A stretch of 64,000 nt of DNA, taken from Sphaerosporella brunnea (taxonomy: Eukaryota; Ascomycota; Pezizomycetes; Pezizales; Pyronemataceae). Each line of letters begins with the position of its first letter. Position 1 is the stretch's first letter. Under the pieces are notes generated by a model. It saw only the letters and a program-made list of their open reading frames with translations, ran no database searches and was not told the DNA's origin. Both the position numbers and the translations under genes were made by a program. The DNA is taken from NCBI GenBank assembly GCA_008704415.1, contig VXIS01000042.1, positions 124,001 to 188,000 on the forward strand, given 5' to 3'. Shown piece after piece: positions 31,921 through 44,545 of this stretch.

Positions 31921-32902
31921 CAGACTTTCCGTCACTTCGCGCCGGTGTTGTGGTTGCTTTTTGTTTTGTTTTAATCATATTGTATTCGGCCGCTTGCGGC
32001 TATGACATAGAGAGAGGGGACCTTAGGTCGAGGCCTACTACAAGGAAATGTGACCAAATAAATCGTACCCGGTGAGTGCTCGCGCCAAGGAAATTCGTAT
32101 CATCAAAAGTACGCGGACGTAAAGAAATATGTTGGTGATCACCTCCAGGCGGATGCACAGGCAGATGGAAGTTCTAGCTCTCATCATACGAAGAACAAAT
32201 CCGGAGTTGCTGCTGGTGAATGAGATGATCTTAGCCCTGCGGGCTATAGCGGGGTGGGGATATTAGTGCCTTCTTTGAGTGATGAATCGTGAAAGCTTGA
32301 TCACCACGGCCGGTTGACCAATTGTGTATCGCCTCTTATAAATTCGCAGAATCGAGATCATAGATTGGCGGCCCAGCATCGGATTCCTCTTGCGGTTTGA
32401 TGCACGGATTTGGAACGGCATGGTACCTCCTTCGGGCGCTGATCTTCGCGAATATCAAGAAATCCACTTAGCACACACGACATTACGTCAATGATCGTCA
32501 ACTTCAACGCTCAAAACACCGCATAGCTTTTCCGAAAGCTCAAACGCCTCATAATTGCCTCCTGCTTTCACAGAAGTTGTTTTTTAGTCATCCCCTTCTC
32601 AGCGGCTTAGTAAACGCAATTTTTTGCCTTTCGTCATGAAATGGCTGCCGGAGAAGGGGATACCGTGCGAAATAAGAGTGGGTTGGCGGCCAAAAGGAAT
32701 GAACGTCATCCAAGCGTCAGATTGACATTCCACGACGGACTTCACACTCGGCTCGATCGGCTTGAGGTACAAATAAAATCTCTTGAGCTCCTTCTGTTCG
32801 CCATTTCTACATTTCATTAAACACTATACTTCTCATCCACAACTTGATCGCTGCCCAAACGCTATACCAAGCCGTATACACCATCGTATCATATTGGAGA
32901 TA
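31921..32902. other. Upstream region of catalase gene
   Basis: About 1 kb with no gene recognised; the final part is pyrimidine-rich leader sequence. Confidence 0.4.
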
Positions 32903-35317
32903 ATGTCCGGCACTTTCCAGAGACTTCAGGAGTCCTTGAGCGCTGCCAAAGAAGCGGCCTCAGAGACGTTTAACGATGTTACGACAACCAATGAGAAGAT
33001 CCTCGACATGTGGCCCAACAAAGTCGACCAGACCAAGTCTGGTAACAGGATGACCACAGACACGGGTGTTAAGATCCAGGACACAGATCACTGGCTGAGA
33101 GTGGTGTCGGATAAGCAGGAGGGTCCGGCCCTCCTCGAGGATCAGATTGCACGAGAGAAGATCATGAGATGTAAGTGGTCATGGCTCTGAGCTTTTGTTG
33201 AACCTTCGACTAACTTGCATATCAGTCGACCACGAAAGAATTCCAGAGCGTGTTATCCATGCCCGTGGTACCGGCGCACATGGCTACTTCAAGCTCCATA
33301 CCCCTATCCCAGAGCTTTCTAGTGCAGGCGTCCTGAACGACATCAGCCGCACTACGCCCGTCTTCGTTCGATTCTCGACTGTTCTTGGCTCCCGAGGTTC
33401 AGCAGACACCGTGCGTGATGTGCGTGGCTTCGCGGTCAAGTTCTACACGGATGAGGGCAACTGGGACATTGTTGGAAACAATATCCCCGTATTCTTCATC
33501 CAAGATGCTATCAAGTTCCCGGACGTCATTCATGCCGGTATGATTATACGTCCTATCTGACCATAGCAGGCACTGAACTTGACAGGTAAACCGGAGCCCC
33601 ACAACGAAGTGCCACAGGCTCAGTCCGCCCACAACAACTTCTGGGATTTCCAATATCTCCATTCCGAGGCTACCCATATGTTTATGTGGACCATGAGTGA
33701 TCGTGCGATCCCTCGCTCCTACCGTATGATGCAGGGTTTCGGTGTCAACAGTAAGTGCCAGAGCGCGAGGTTTTACTAAGAGAGCTCACTGACCCATCGC
33801 CAGCGTACACCTTAATCAACGCTAAGGGTGGGCGGAGCTTCGTCAAGTTTGTGTGGACCCCCGAGCTTGGTGTGCATTCACTCGTTTGGGACGAGGCCCT
33901 CAAGCTCGCCGGTCAAGACCCCGACTTCCACCGCAAGGATTTGCAGGAGGCCATCGAGAACCGTGCATACCCTAAGTGGAAGTTCGGTATCCAGGTTGTC
34001 AGTGAAGCCGACCAGCACAAGTTCGAGTTCGACATTCTCGACGCTACCAAGCTCTGGCCCGAGGACCTCATTCCCGTGCAATACATTGGAGAGCTCTGTC
34101 TCAACCGCAACGTAGACGAGTTCTTTGCGGAAACCGAGCAGGTCGCTTTCTGTACCTCCCACGTCATTCCCGGTATCGGTTTCTCCGATGATCCCCTTCT
34201 ACAGGGTCGTAATTTCTCTTACTTCGATACCCAGATCTCGCGTCTGGGCGTCAACTGGCAACAACTTCCCATCAATCGACCGATCGCTGCTTGTCCTGTG
34301 ATGAACTTCCACCGAGATGGACAGCTGAACCACCGTATCCACAAAGGCACGGTCAACTACTGGCCCAACCGCTTTGAGAACACGCCCCATGCTAGGCACA
34401 CCGGAGATACAGATGCCTATCGTGAGTTCTCGCAGAACGTCGCCGGCATCAAGGAGCGCCTCAATGCACCGAAGTTCAAGGAACATTTCAACCAGGCGCA
34501 ACTCTTCTACAACTCGCTATCTCCAGTAGAGAAGATCCACATGCAGGCTGCCTTCGCATTCGAGCTGGATCACTGTGATGATCCGATCGTTTACAAGCGC
34601 GTGTGCGAACGAATCGCCGAGATTGATCTTCCCCTTGCGCAGGCAGTTGCCAAACTGGTTGGCGGTGAAATTCCACAAAAGGCGGCGCGTCAGAACCATG
34701 GCCGTAAGGCTCCTAAGCTTTCGCAGACGGAGTTCGCGCCTGCCGCCCCAACCATCGCTAGCCGTCGTATCGCCATGATTATCGCCGATGGCTTTGAGAT
34801 GCCTACTTTCCTGGCTGTCCGTACAGCTTTGACAGCGGAAGGGGCCCTGACTTTCGTCATCGCTCCCCGACGACACATGATTAAGCCTGCTGGGTCGGAA
34901 GCCGGCATCATGGCTGACCACCACCTCGAGGGCATGCGCTCGACCATGTTCGATGCCGTGTTCATCTGTCCGGGTGCCCAGAGCACTATCACCCTCCGCG
35001 AGAACGGCCGTGCTGTGCAATGGGTGCGTGAGGCCTTCGGACACCTTAAGACCATCGGTGCTCTCGGTGACGCCGTGGCATTCCTTCAGGAGGCTGTCAT
35101 GCTGCCTGGCGTTGATCTCGCTATCGACAGGAGCTCCAGCGAGGTTGTTTCCAGCTACGGCGTTGTTACCGGGTGGAAGGCGAACGTGGGATTGCTCAGG
35201 AGCCTTAAGATCGAGCCCAGCAAGACCGCGTTCTCGAGTGCGTTCTCGTACGAGATCAGCAAGCACAGGTGCTTCGAGCGTGAGTTGGATGGACTCACCA
35301 AGAAGATCGCGTTCTAA
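32903..35317 (+). CDS. Large-subunit (clade 2) catalase
   Basis: Four exons: 32903-33170, 33226-33537, 33586-33750 and 33804-35317; introns of 55, 48 and 53 nt; 752 aa. [20 protein letters not shown] holds the distal catalytic His, [18 protein letters not shown] the catalytic Asn, and RNFSYFDTQ the proximal haem Tyr, so all active-site residues are present. After a linker, the last 170 or so residues ([20 protein letters not shown], and so on) form the DJ-1/PfpI-like flavodoxin-fold domain that defines large-subunit catalases. Known role: dismutation of hydrogen peroxide by a haem tetramer. No signal peptide is seen at the N-terminus ([20 protein letters not shown]), so an intracellular or conidial catalase is more likely than the secreted type. 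Confidence 0.95.
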
Positions 35318-36329
35318 GTTTTTTGAACATGTGCAATTGGGTTTGTGGGAATATCTACGAAAGAATGCTCGTGCATGCCAAAATGTGAATTAGAGACAAT
35401 TAACGCGTCGTCCCGTGAGTCCGTGGTTCAGACGCGTGTGGCAGCTTGACGGAAAAAATGGCTCAAGGAAGGTGAGAGCGCCGGTGATTCCGCGTCGGCC
35501 ACGGACCCTGTTGCAGGTGCCGGAGTCCTGAACTTGGCAGATTGTCGGGCCGCCTGGTTTCATTCTCTTTCCAGCAGGAGCATATCGCGCCATGACTCCT
35601 CCTCCTCCTGACTTGTCTTACATGCCTACCTGACTCAACTCAACGGCTTTTGTTGACTTCTGCTCTTGGCCCCGATCTACTCGCAACGTTTCGCCGGATG
35701 TGATGTAATGATACAGAGGTAGCAAGTTGCCGGGTGATAGCTGGTGAAGCTACATCCACAGCAGCGGTTGCAGCTAGACAAGGTTCAGCAGATATCCCGA
35801 GCAGAACCATGCAATTTACATTCAACGACGAATCAAATCGCGCATTTCACGCTGCTCAAGGTTGGGCCTGCGAGTTTGACAGCGTCGAGTCAGCCCCCAA
35901 ATACTGTGTGATTAAACCAAAACCAAAACAAAATCAACCCCCGCCCGCCTCCCCAGGACACTGTTGCACAGAATCTGTAGAAAAGACCTATGAATAGGCA
36001 CGGAGGCTTGGGGATTGCATTGAAACTAGACTGCCGGCGTAGATCCGAATAGAAATCTGTATGCTGTGGACTGTTGCGAGTACATGTAGAGGTAATCGAG
36101 CACATATCCAATACATGCATCAGGCCGACCACGATGACTAATTGGCTTGGCGGTGCTGGGTTGGGGTTGGCCGGTTGGGCAACTGTTTCCGTTGGCAACA
36201 GCCGCAGCCGAGAGCTTTAAGTACCGTGTCCCCAAAACTTACATGCCGAGGGAATACGAAGATTTCTCCCGCTGCAAAGTGTGTTTGTTTCGGCATCTCC
36301 TTTGAATAAGTGCGATTGGGGAGGGGCAG
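35318..36329. other. Intergenic region, no gene recognised
   Basis: 3' side of catalase. Open frames are short and without recognisable similarity. Confidence 0.4.
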
Positions 36330-36700
36330 TTAGAGACTTAGAATGTAGAGTAGCACAGCCCATGTAGTCCGTCGTTTCGTCTCGTGCACACGCGGTTGCG
36401 GTCTAGCGTGAAATTGCCGTCCACTCAAAACACTGCGTAAGTTTATGAAGGTAGCACTGTTTCCGCATGCCCAATAATCGACACCCACCGAGGGGACAAC
36501 TCAACTCACCCAGACCAGAAAGCGGCCTCCTGATCCCATAGACGCACGCCTCTTCTTCCATTCGACAAAGAATCGCCATCTCTCCCATCTCTCCCTTCAA
36601 CAGTTGGGCCCTTTCCCTGCCCTACCGAAGACGCAGCATGCTTCGGGAGAGATCGTAAACGCGGCCGCAATCTATCCCAACGCTCGACCCACCCAGACAT
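36330..36700 (-). CDS. Possible two-exon hypothetical protein
   Basis: ATG at 36700 opens MSGWVERWDRLRPRLRSLPK. A consensus donor GTGAGT (36509) and acceptor ACGCAG (36433) remove 77 nt in phase and lead to VLSGRQFHARPQPRVHETKR and a stop at 36330, 97 aa in all. No family recognised. It would be divergent from the NLR gene. Support is limited to splice signals and phase. Confidence 0.3.
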
Positions 36701-37085
36701 CCTCCTTTACGCGCAAGCTTTGCCACCTTGGGCCCGACCTGCTCGCGTTCTAGAGCTCTTTCTTTCTACGGTGCGGCTTGCTTGCTGCTGCTGAGAGAAA
36801 GAGTCGCGACAACTCATGGTTGCGGGGACAAATTCGGATTAAGCACCCTGCAGCTCACCCTGCGTCTGCATCTGCACGTTCGAAATGGTCTATTTCCCCA
36901 CTGCCGCTTTTTTTTTTTTCTGGCGCGATGGCAACGAGAAACCCTAAATCACAAAGACACACGAACGAAACTTATCGCGGCATATTTCACGATTGTCGTT
37001 GAAGAACTATCGCTGTGTCTTCTTTGTGGGGTTTATTCTATTTGCCTCGTTCCGCTGAAGAGAATATCGTACTGAGACTTTGCAG

Positions 37086-40000
37086 GATCGAAAAGCGTCC
37101 TCTTCTGCCGCCATCAAAGACGAGGGGCTCACTGTCCTAGTGGATCCTGGTGATTCCACAGAATTTGAGTGCGTATTACACTCCGCTTTTCTATGTACTT
37201 AGATTCGTTTGTCGGGCGACTAAACGTAACTTGTAGCGTGCTATTCATACACGACTTTGGCGATGGACCACGAACAACGTGGGCAACGCAGGACCTCTTT
37301 TGGCCGGAAGAAGTTTTGCCGCGGGAAGTTCCCAATGCGAGGGTTTTGCTATACGGCTACTCCACAAAACGCTCATTAAATGCTTTGCCGCAACTTGGTG
37401 CGAATCTTTTGACAGCCATTCAGGAAGATAGGAAGCAAAACAAGGTTCGAAATCCGCGGCCTATTTGGTGGTGGTGGTGGTGGTGGTGATGTTTGACTAA
37501 GACCTGTTCAGATCAAGGGACGGCCTCTCATCTTTGTATGCCACGGTTTGGGTGGGTTGATCTGTAAAAATGTATGTGGACCTTTGGGTATACGGGATAT
37601 GTTTCCACATATTTACGTATTGACTCTTTGTATAGGCCCTCATAGCAGCAGGCAACTCGAAAACTCCCCAACGCTTCCTCGCGAACTGCACCCGCGGTAT
37701 CGTCTTCCTTGGAACACCCCACCGGGGTAGTAAGGCGTCCTTGCAAGCAAAAATCACCCGAATCGTGAGAAGCCTTTCGACGGATCAACGTGCTATATTG
37801 CCCAATGGGCGTTCCGGTCTATGGGATCAGCTTAACAGCTTCCCTCACATCATGGACAAATATCAGATCCCGATCGAGTGCTTTTACGAGACTTCGTCCT
37901 CACAGGTAAACACCGGCGATGATCCTGGCTTGTAGACTCCACCCTTACTGATTTCTCCAGGTTGCCGAAGAAGCTTCTGCTACTATGGGGAGAGGAGAAA
38001 GGACCCATGCGCTTAATACCACCCATATCGAGATGTGTCGGTTCAAGAAGCCAACGGATGCCGGTTTGGTGTGTATACTGGCCTGTATTCAGCGCCTGTG
38101 CACCCTTCCCAAGAATGTTTCGAAGCCAGGTATGGCTCCCCTTTAATTTGCTGCATTTCCGTGCTGATTGGGGGGATAGATGAGAAATATGCCATTCCGT
38201 TTGAGCCACCATTTGCCCGCAATGTGAACTTCTGCGGACGAGCAGAGACTCTGGATTCCATACACCGAAAGCTCTGGCCCAAAATCATGGACGATACATC
38301 GAGTCCTCTCAGTCGGAATTTAATTAGTCTGGTTGGATCTAATGGTGCCGGTAAATCTCAGGTTTTGCTGGAGTATATGTACAGGTACCACTCGAACAAG
38401 CAGAGATATTCGTCGATCTTCTGGTTAGATGCTGGTAGCTATTCGCAGCTGGAGGCAAGCGCATATCTTGCCATCGAAAGCATCATCAGCCATTATCAGG
38501 CCACATGGACGTCGGCCACTGACTGCGACCAACGCATAGCCCACGCGCTGAAGATCTACGACCCTCCCATAATGACTCGATCCGCATTGATGGATGCTGT
38601 CAACAAGTCGGCGAGTGTTAACATTCTCAAGGCGTGGCTATCTCATGAATCCAACAACCGGTGGCTGCTCATAGTAGACGGCTACGACCCAGATGCTTTC
38701 AATCTGGACGTGATACTCCCGACAACGGAATCCGGTCACATAATAATGTCTACAAGCCAAACATACGCACATCCTGGATCATTCTTGATATCGGTACCGG
38801 ACAGTATCGGCGAAGCTGAATGCGTGGATTTGTTGATACGAAGCTCCGGAAAGGCTCCAGGAACAATTTCCAGGAATGGTTTGTTTTTCCGTCACTCTGT
38901 TTCCACTTGCAGTTGGTGCTGACGATTATGAAGACTTGACTACGGCTGCGAATATCATCAAGATGACCAGTCCTCTTCCGCTTGCACTCGATCAGGCCGG
39001 GGCATACATGTCCAACGAAGGCATCAATCTTCAGAAATACGCCAAGCAGCTGAAGATGGAACTAGAGCCACCATCCAGCAGATCGTCGTCTCCCGGTAGA
39101 CGCGCGGGGTTCTGCGAGAATAAGATGGACACATTGTGGGAGATGTCATGGATTAAGCTTAGCGCCAATGCCAGACGATTGATTCAGTTGTGTTCATTGA
39201 TTTCCCACGACGATATTCCTCTTAAGCTGCTCCGGGGCGGAAAGAGGGACATCGAGTGGATGAAAGGTAGGCGAGACTTCCTGACAGATATGAACGCCTG
39301 TTGACTTGTGCGTCAGATGACGAAGCAGTCATTAAGGCAATATCGAAGCTCCGCGCATTTTCGTACATTACCATGAGGGAAAACGAATCCAGTTTCTCGA
39401 TACACCCACTCCTGCATCGTTGGGTCCGTAAGCACCTCGAGACGGACCAGGAACTTCTTCTTGAAATGCGCAAATCCGTCATATATATGGTCACATCAAG
39501 CTTTGATTTTGATGACGACACCAGCACAGGGTGGAGCTATGAACGGCGAGTGCTGCCCCATGTCGAGTGCTGTACAGAATTGTTCGTGATTCAGATGAAT
39601 GGGTATGGCGAACTTATGGATGACAGGGACCGAGAGGTTGCCTACAACCTGGCCAGGGCATATGAGCGGCTTTGTAATCATCAGAAAGCTGGCGCACTCT
39701 ATCTTAGAGCCTTGAAGTTCGTCGATACCGCCACCGCATCTCCTCCAGATCTCAAGATCATGGATGCGTATGCCATGAATTTACAGGCACAGGGCAAACT
39801 AGAGGAGGCTATGACGTGGTACACACAAGCTCTCCAGAGGGCAGAGCAAACTGTTGGCCCGACAAATCCCCTTACTCTGAGCATCATCCAACACATTGCA
39901 AAGCTTCACTTCGAACAGGGTCTTTACGATGTTGCTGTAGCGGAATACAAGCGGGTGCTGTCCGTGCTAGATGCGAAGAAAAAGAACCACCCCAGGACTC

Positions 40001-41559
40001 TCCGGATACGGTATCAGTTGGCACTGGTGTACACGGAACAGGGGAACCACGGCACGGCTTTGGAACTGCTGCAAAAAGTGCGTGAAGCGAGGGAAAAGAG
40101 TCCCTCGCTTGGTCCGAGCCACGAAACAACCCTCGAGACGCTGGAAGCGATTGCAAAGATCTATCAACTGCAAGAAAAGTACGCCGAGGCTCTTGAAGTG
40201 CTGAAGTTGCTGCTCGACCGAAAGGTGGCATCCCTAGGACAGAACCACCGCTCGACTCTAGAGACCCTTGATGCAATAGCAACGGTGTATGAACGTCAGG
40301 GACGGCATCTCGACGCTCTCAGTTCCTGTGAAATGGTACTCAACGGCCTTTCAAAACTTTTTGGAGCAGCAGATCACCCTTGGACTTTCGAAATCGTCGC
40401 CAGAATGGGCCGTGTATATCTGCTTCTTGCGCAGTACGCAGATGCAGAACGAGAATATCGGAAGGCCTATTCCGGCTTCAAGGCTTTGGGCATGGAAGTA
40501 CGCGAGCTGGAAACTGCCACACGTGTCAGTGAAGTGCTGCGACTTCGTTGCCAGTATTCGGAGGCATTAGATTGGAGTCGTCTGGCTGAGGCCGGACTCC
40601 AAGAGAGGCTGGGCCGAGGCCATCCTTCGATCACGGACGCCAAGTTGTGCAGTGCCAAAACACTGGATCTCCAAGGAAATTATACTGCTGCCAGTCAACT
40701 TTACACACAAGTCCTCACGGATTACAAAACAGAAGCTGGATCGAAGCATCAAGGTTCTCTTGCTGTCGCCGCCTGCATCGCAAATTTACTCACCAAGCAA
40801 GGCCAATTCGCCAAAGCTGCCCAGTACTTCAGCGACGTTCAGCCGCAGCAAGAGAAGCTCCTTGGGCCCAACCACGCGGATACACTGGTGAGCCTTCAAG
40901 GCCACGCCATCCTTCGCGGCGAAACAGGACACTACGACCAGGCCCTTCAGCTACAGCAGCGCGTTTTCAACTCTCTCACCCAATCGCTTGGAAAGTCCCA
41001 CCCGGAGGTACTCCAAGCATCTTACCACCTTGGCACGGCATTCGAAAACAAGATGCAGCTCACAGAAGCGTCCAAGCACTACAACATCACCATCTCTGGC
41101 CTGCCTGCGGACCATCACTACGTCATGCTTGCCCAGATTGGAATGGGAAATGTGCACCGTGTGTCTGAAAGATTCGACCAGGCACTCGCGCTGTATTCCT
41201 CCGTTCTGGTGGATCTGAAACATCGGCTGGGTGAACGACACCCCGATACCCTGCGCTGCCAGTGCATGCTGGCCGCTACGCAAGTCAAGCTCTGTCGCTA
41301 CTCTGAGGCGGAGATATTGGGTGCGGATGCACTCAGGGCATGTGAAGAAACCCTCGGAAGAGACCATCCGCTTACTCTAGAGGCGGCGCACGTAGTTGCC
41401 AGAGTGACTGTGAAGAGCAAGCGGTACAAGGAGGCGCAGGCGGGCTTTGCCAGAGTGAAGCAGGGACGAGAGAAGTTGCTCGGAAAGCAGCACCGGGATA
41501 CGATGTTGAGTGCCAGAGAAGAGAAGAAGACGAAACGCAAGAATTGGTGGTTCTTCTAG
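37086..41559 (+). CDS. NLR-like protein: hydrolase-like, NB-ARC, TPR domains
   Basis: Exons 37086-37168, 37237-37444, 37512-37571, 37636-37905, 37961-38129, 38180-38878, 38913-39266 and 39317-41559; phases agree; 1361 aa plus an unresolved start exon (no ATG before 37237 in frame; an acceptor TTGCAG ends at 37085). Domains: an alpha/beta-hydrolase (DUF676-like) region with FIHDFGDGPRTTW, FVCHGLGGLICKN and GIVFLGTPHRGS; an NB-ARC ATPase with Walker A GSNGAGKS and Walker B RWLLIVDGYD, then PLPLALDQAGAYM and the winged-helix FSIHPLLHRWVRKHL; and about a dozen kinesin-light-chain-type TPRs of 42 residues. This is the fungal NLR architecture linked to non-self recognition and regulated cell death. 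The usual GxSxG nucleophile Ser is Gly (codon 37545-37547), so hydrolysis is doubtful. The intron 38879-38912 is only 34 nt. Ligand unknown. Confidence 0.85.
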
Positions 41560-43524
41560 GTGGCGGAACTGCCCTGTTGTGTATGAGTTGGGGGGAGAGG
41601 GGGAGATAGAGGCATTGTGCTTTTTTTCTGGTGATATCTATGCGCCATACTGTGATTGTATTTCTACATTTGTTCATATATTTCTTTCTTTCCTTTTCTT
41701 TCATTTTGTTTCGGGCATAGCTTTGCATGAGCGGGGTTTTGTTTTTCCGTTTAGATGTGGGTGTGCGTGTTTTCTTCTCTGCTCCTTCTCGTCATCTTGC
41801 GATCTCTAGCTCTCCTGTGTTCCTTATCTCATGAATAGTAGAAACGGCTCTTGTGTGTGGTAACGAATATGAATATCTTTTCTCTCTGCAATGGCCGGTA
41901 CCGCCCTGCATCTATTAACTTGACCTAGAGGCGGGATGTATCGATCAAATCAATGATAGGAAAGAAGTCGACAGTCGATAACGGGCCGTGGCTGTACGCG
42001 TCCACCTAGAACTTTATCTACTGCTCTCCCCTCACCAATTATCGCTGCCCGTATCGACCTAGATCATTTACTTAGATTGGCTCGGATAGTCCAGCCGGAA
42101 TATTAATGTGGTCACTTCATGTCTGCATCTTGCGATGACCCTATGAGAGAATCAAAATTCCGGACCGAAGGTTTAGGGAGAGTGATAATTTGTGAACAAC
42201 GTCACATCACGATCAGAAGCCAATGGTGAGGACTTCATGTGTAGCACCTGTCCAATCTGCATGTTTGTAGAGCACAGCACCTGCATAACTAAGTACTATG
42301 CATACCGACACGCAGCGCTCCCAGCTAACGACCCTTCACACGATATGGAGGGGGGGAGGTCTGAGGCTGCCGGCAACTGGTGGATGCGAAGCTTTGTGGG
42401 GTTCACTGACGGCCGTTAAGCAGAACTCCAGCTGCTTTAACTTTAAATTTCTGCTGTCGCGCCCTCCACAAATCACCTCTCTCAAATCCTGCCGGATCCC
42501 CCCTTATTAATGATCGCGATCGGATTGCGTTACATCCGAGGAAGCGGACCACACAGAAACAGCATTGCAGTGGTAGGCACTTGTACCACATGTTTCTATT
42601 TTTTCCCCATCTAGAGCGAGCTGTATGGATGTAGAGATGCGCAAGGTGACACAGCACAACTTTAGGTTTCTAAAATGGAGGAACGAACGAACGCGTGCGA
42701 CGTGCTTCGCCTTGCTGTGAGCCGTGGATATTGATGTCGCCGCCACTACCACCCACAATGCATAAAATGGGTTAGATACTTATGTAATATGTATGCGAAT
42801 TAAAGCAGGGCCAAGTCTCGAGCTCGTATAAAGTGGAGTTAGTTATGTAGATCGAGATGTCTGCCTAGAGTTGAGTGAATCGCACACTAGAGGAGACTGG
42901 GCCTTCGGCGTTGTGCGGGGTGGGGAGAATGCGGTGAAGGAGCGCTGTGTATCAGGAGCAGGCAACCAACAAATGGACTTTCAAAATTAATTCTGCGCGT
43001 TTAACGTTGAGAGGTTCCTCACCGGCTATCTATGCAGGAAATCTTTGCCCTGTGAACATAACGCAAGACACGCAGCCTGGTCGAATCAATCTGATGGCCG
43101 GCCCGAATCCCAAAGAAAAGCAGGGCTCTGTTTGCCAGCCAGGTACCTTCACGCTGCTTCACGCACGCCCCCTCCCCCCTTTTTCCGTGGTACTGATTGA
43201 CACCGAGAGGCTGAGACTTGCAGACATCCTTCGGCTGCCCCACCACTCACAGCCCGCGTTCGCCAAACTTTGTGTAGCCATCGTATTCGCCCCTAGGAGC
43301 CAAGCGCATAGTGTTGTTGGAGTACAACAACAATAACAACAACAACAACACAGCGCCGCCGGAAGCGAGCACCAGCCAAAACGCGCAGTGCTCACTTGCT
43401 GCCTGCAATTGCCCTCCTTCTTAATTTCATCTAGACCTGTGAGGCAAAAAAAAGGCTATAAAACCCTCCACCTGGCACCAGCGCCCTGCGTTCCGGGTCC
43501 TCCATCCATCGCATAGCCGCCAAA
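41560..43524. other. Intergenic region, no gene recognised
   Basis: About 2 kb. The first 250 bp are T-rich 3' UTR of the NLR gene. (CAA)n at about 43325-43350. No convincing gene. Confidence 0.4.
43457..43463 (+). promoter_or_regulatory. TATA box of Cys-rich GPI protein gene
   Basis: TATAAAA 62 bp before the start codon at 43525. Confidence 0.5.
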
Positions 43525-44545
43525 ATGAAGGCACCAACATCTCTCCTTCTCCTTCTCCTTCCTTTCGCTGCTGCCGGGGACGTGATACTCCAGAACAAAC
43601 GCTCCTTCGTTCCCCTCGTTGCCCGCGATGTCACCCAATTCCCCGGCGACGTCGACACGCCGCAAAAACCTGTTGCGAAACCGCTTATAGTCCCCCGCAG
43701 CAATCCCTTGGAAAAACGCCAAAACACATGCCCGTCGGGCACCGTACGTGTTAGCTGCCCGGAAAAGGACGGCTGCTGCGATCCTGGCAACGTCTGCTTC
43801 GTGTCTAGCGACGGAAAAGAGGGCTGCTGTCCTATTGGTATTTCAAACTCCTAACAATCCCCCCATTGTTGTGACGCCTGATAGCTGATGGAGGTTACCA
43901 GGCCAAACTTGTACCTCCGTCAACGGCTGCGACACCGGTTTCATGGAATGTCCCGCCAACCTGGGCGGCGGTTGCTGCGCTCTCGACACCACCTGCTCTG
44001 CCAGCAACGGCGGCACATGTGTGAGAGGTGGAGGCGGTGGAGGAGGCGGCGGCGGCGGCGACGGTAACACCACCAACACCACTCCCTGCTCAGCGGGCCG
44101 TTTCCGCTGCGCTACAGACCTCGGAGGTGGCTGCTGCCCCACCGGCACCACTTGTTCTACCAGCAACGGCGGCACATGTCTAAGCGCTTGTGATACCGGC
44201 CGCTACAGATGTGCGTCGAACCTCGGAGGCGGATGCTGCCCCACCGGCACGACGTGCACGGCGGACGGAAAGTGTTTGAACGGCTCCAGCTCTTCGGCGG
44301 CTGGTGGTGCTGGTACTACTACTACTCGCAGCAGCGCCGATTTCACGTTTTTGGGAGGTCCCGCTACCGATACCAGCACCAATGCTATCGGCGGTACGAC
44401 CGCTACTGCTACTGCTACCAGTACTAGGACTACTAACCCTGCATTGGTTGCGACGGCCGCCGGCACGAATGCTGCTCCCAGGGAGGCGTGGAATTTGGGC
44501 GGCGCCGTTGTGGCGGGTGTTGTTGGTTTGGCTGCGGTGTTGTAG
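43525..44545 (+). CDS. Secreted Cys-rich GPI-anchored protein with three repeats
   Basis: Exons 43525-43837 and 43902-44545 around a 64-nt intron; 318 aa. An N-terminal signal peptide (MKAPTSLLLLLLPFAAAG) and a KR dibasic site (PLEKRQ) near residue 70 come first. A CPSGTVRVSC-CC module follows, then three copies of a Cys module of the form C-DTG-x3-C-x3-LGGGCC-x2-T-TC (GFMECPANLGGGCCALDTTC, GRFRCATDLGGGCCPTGTTC, GRYRCASNLGGGCCPTGTTC). The first and second copies are separated by a Gly run. A Ser/Thr-rich stalk and a hydrophobic C-terminus (GGAVVAGVVGLAAVL) suggest a GPI anchor. Probably a cell-surface protein; ligand or enzymatic function unknown. Confidence 0.8.

Noticed and set aside
34517..35266. 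249-aa minus-strand open frame
   Set aside because: Antisense to the DJ-1-like domain of the catalase.
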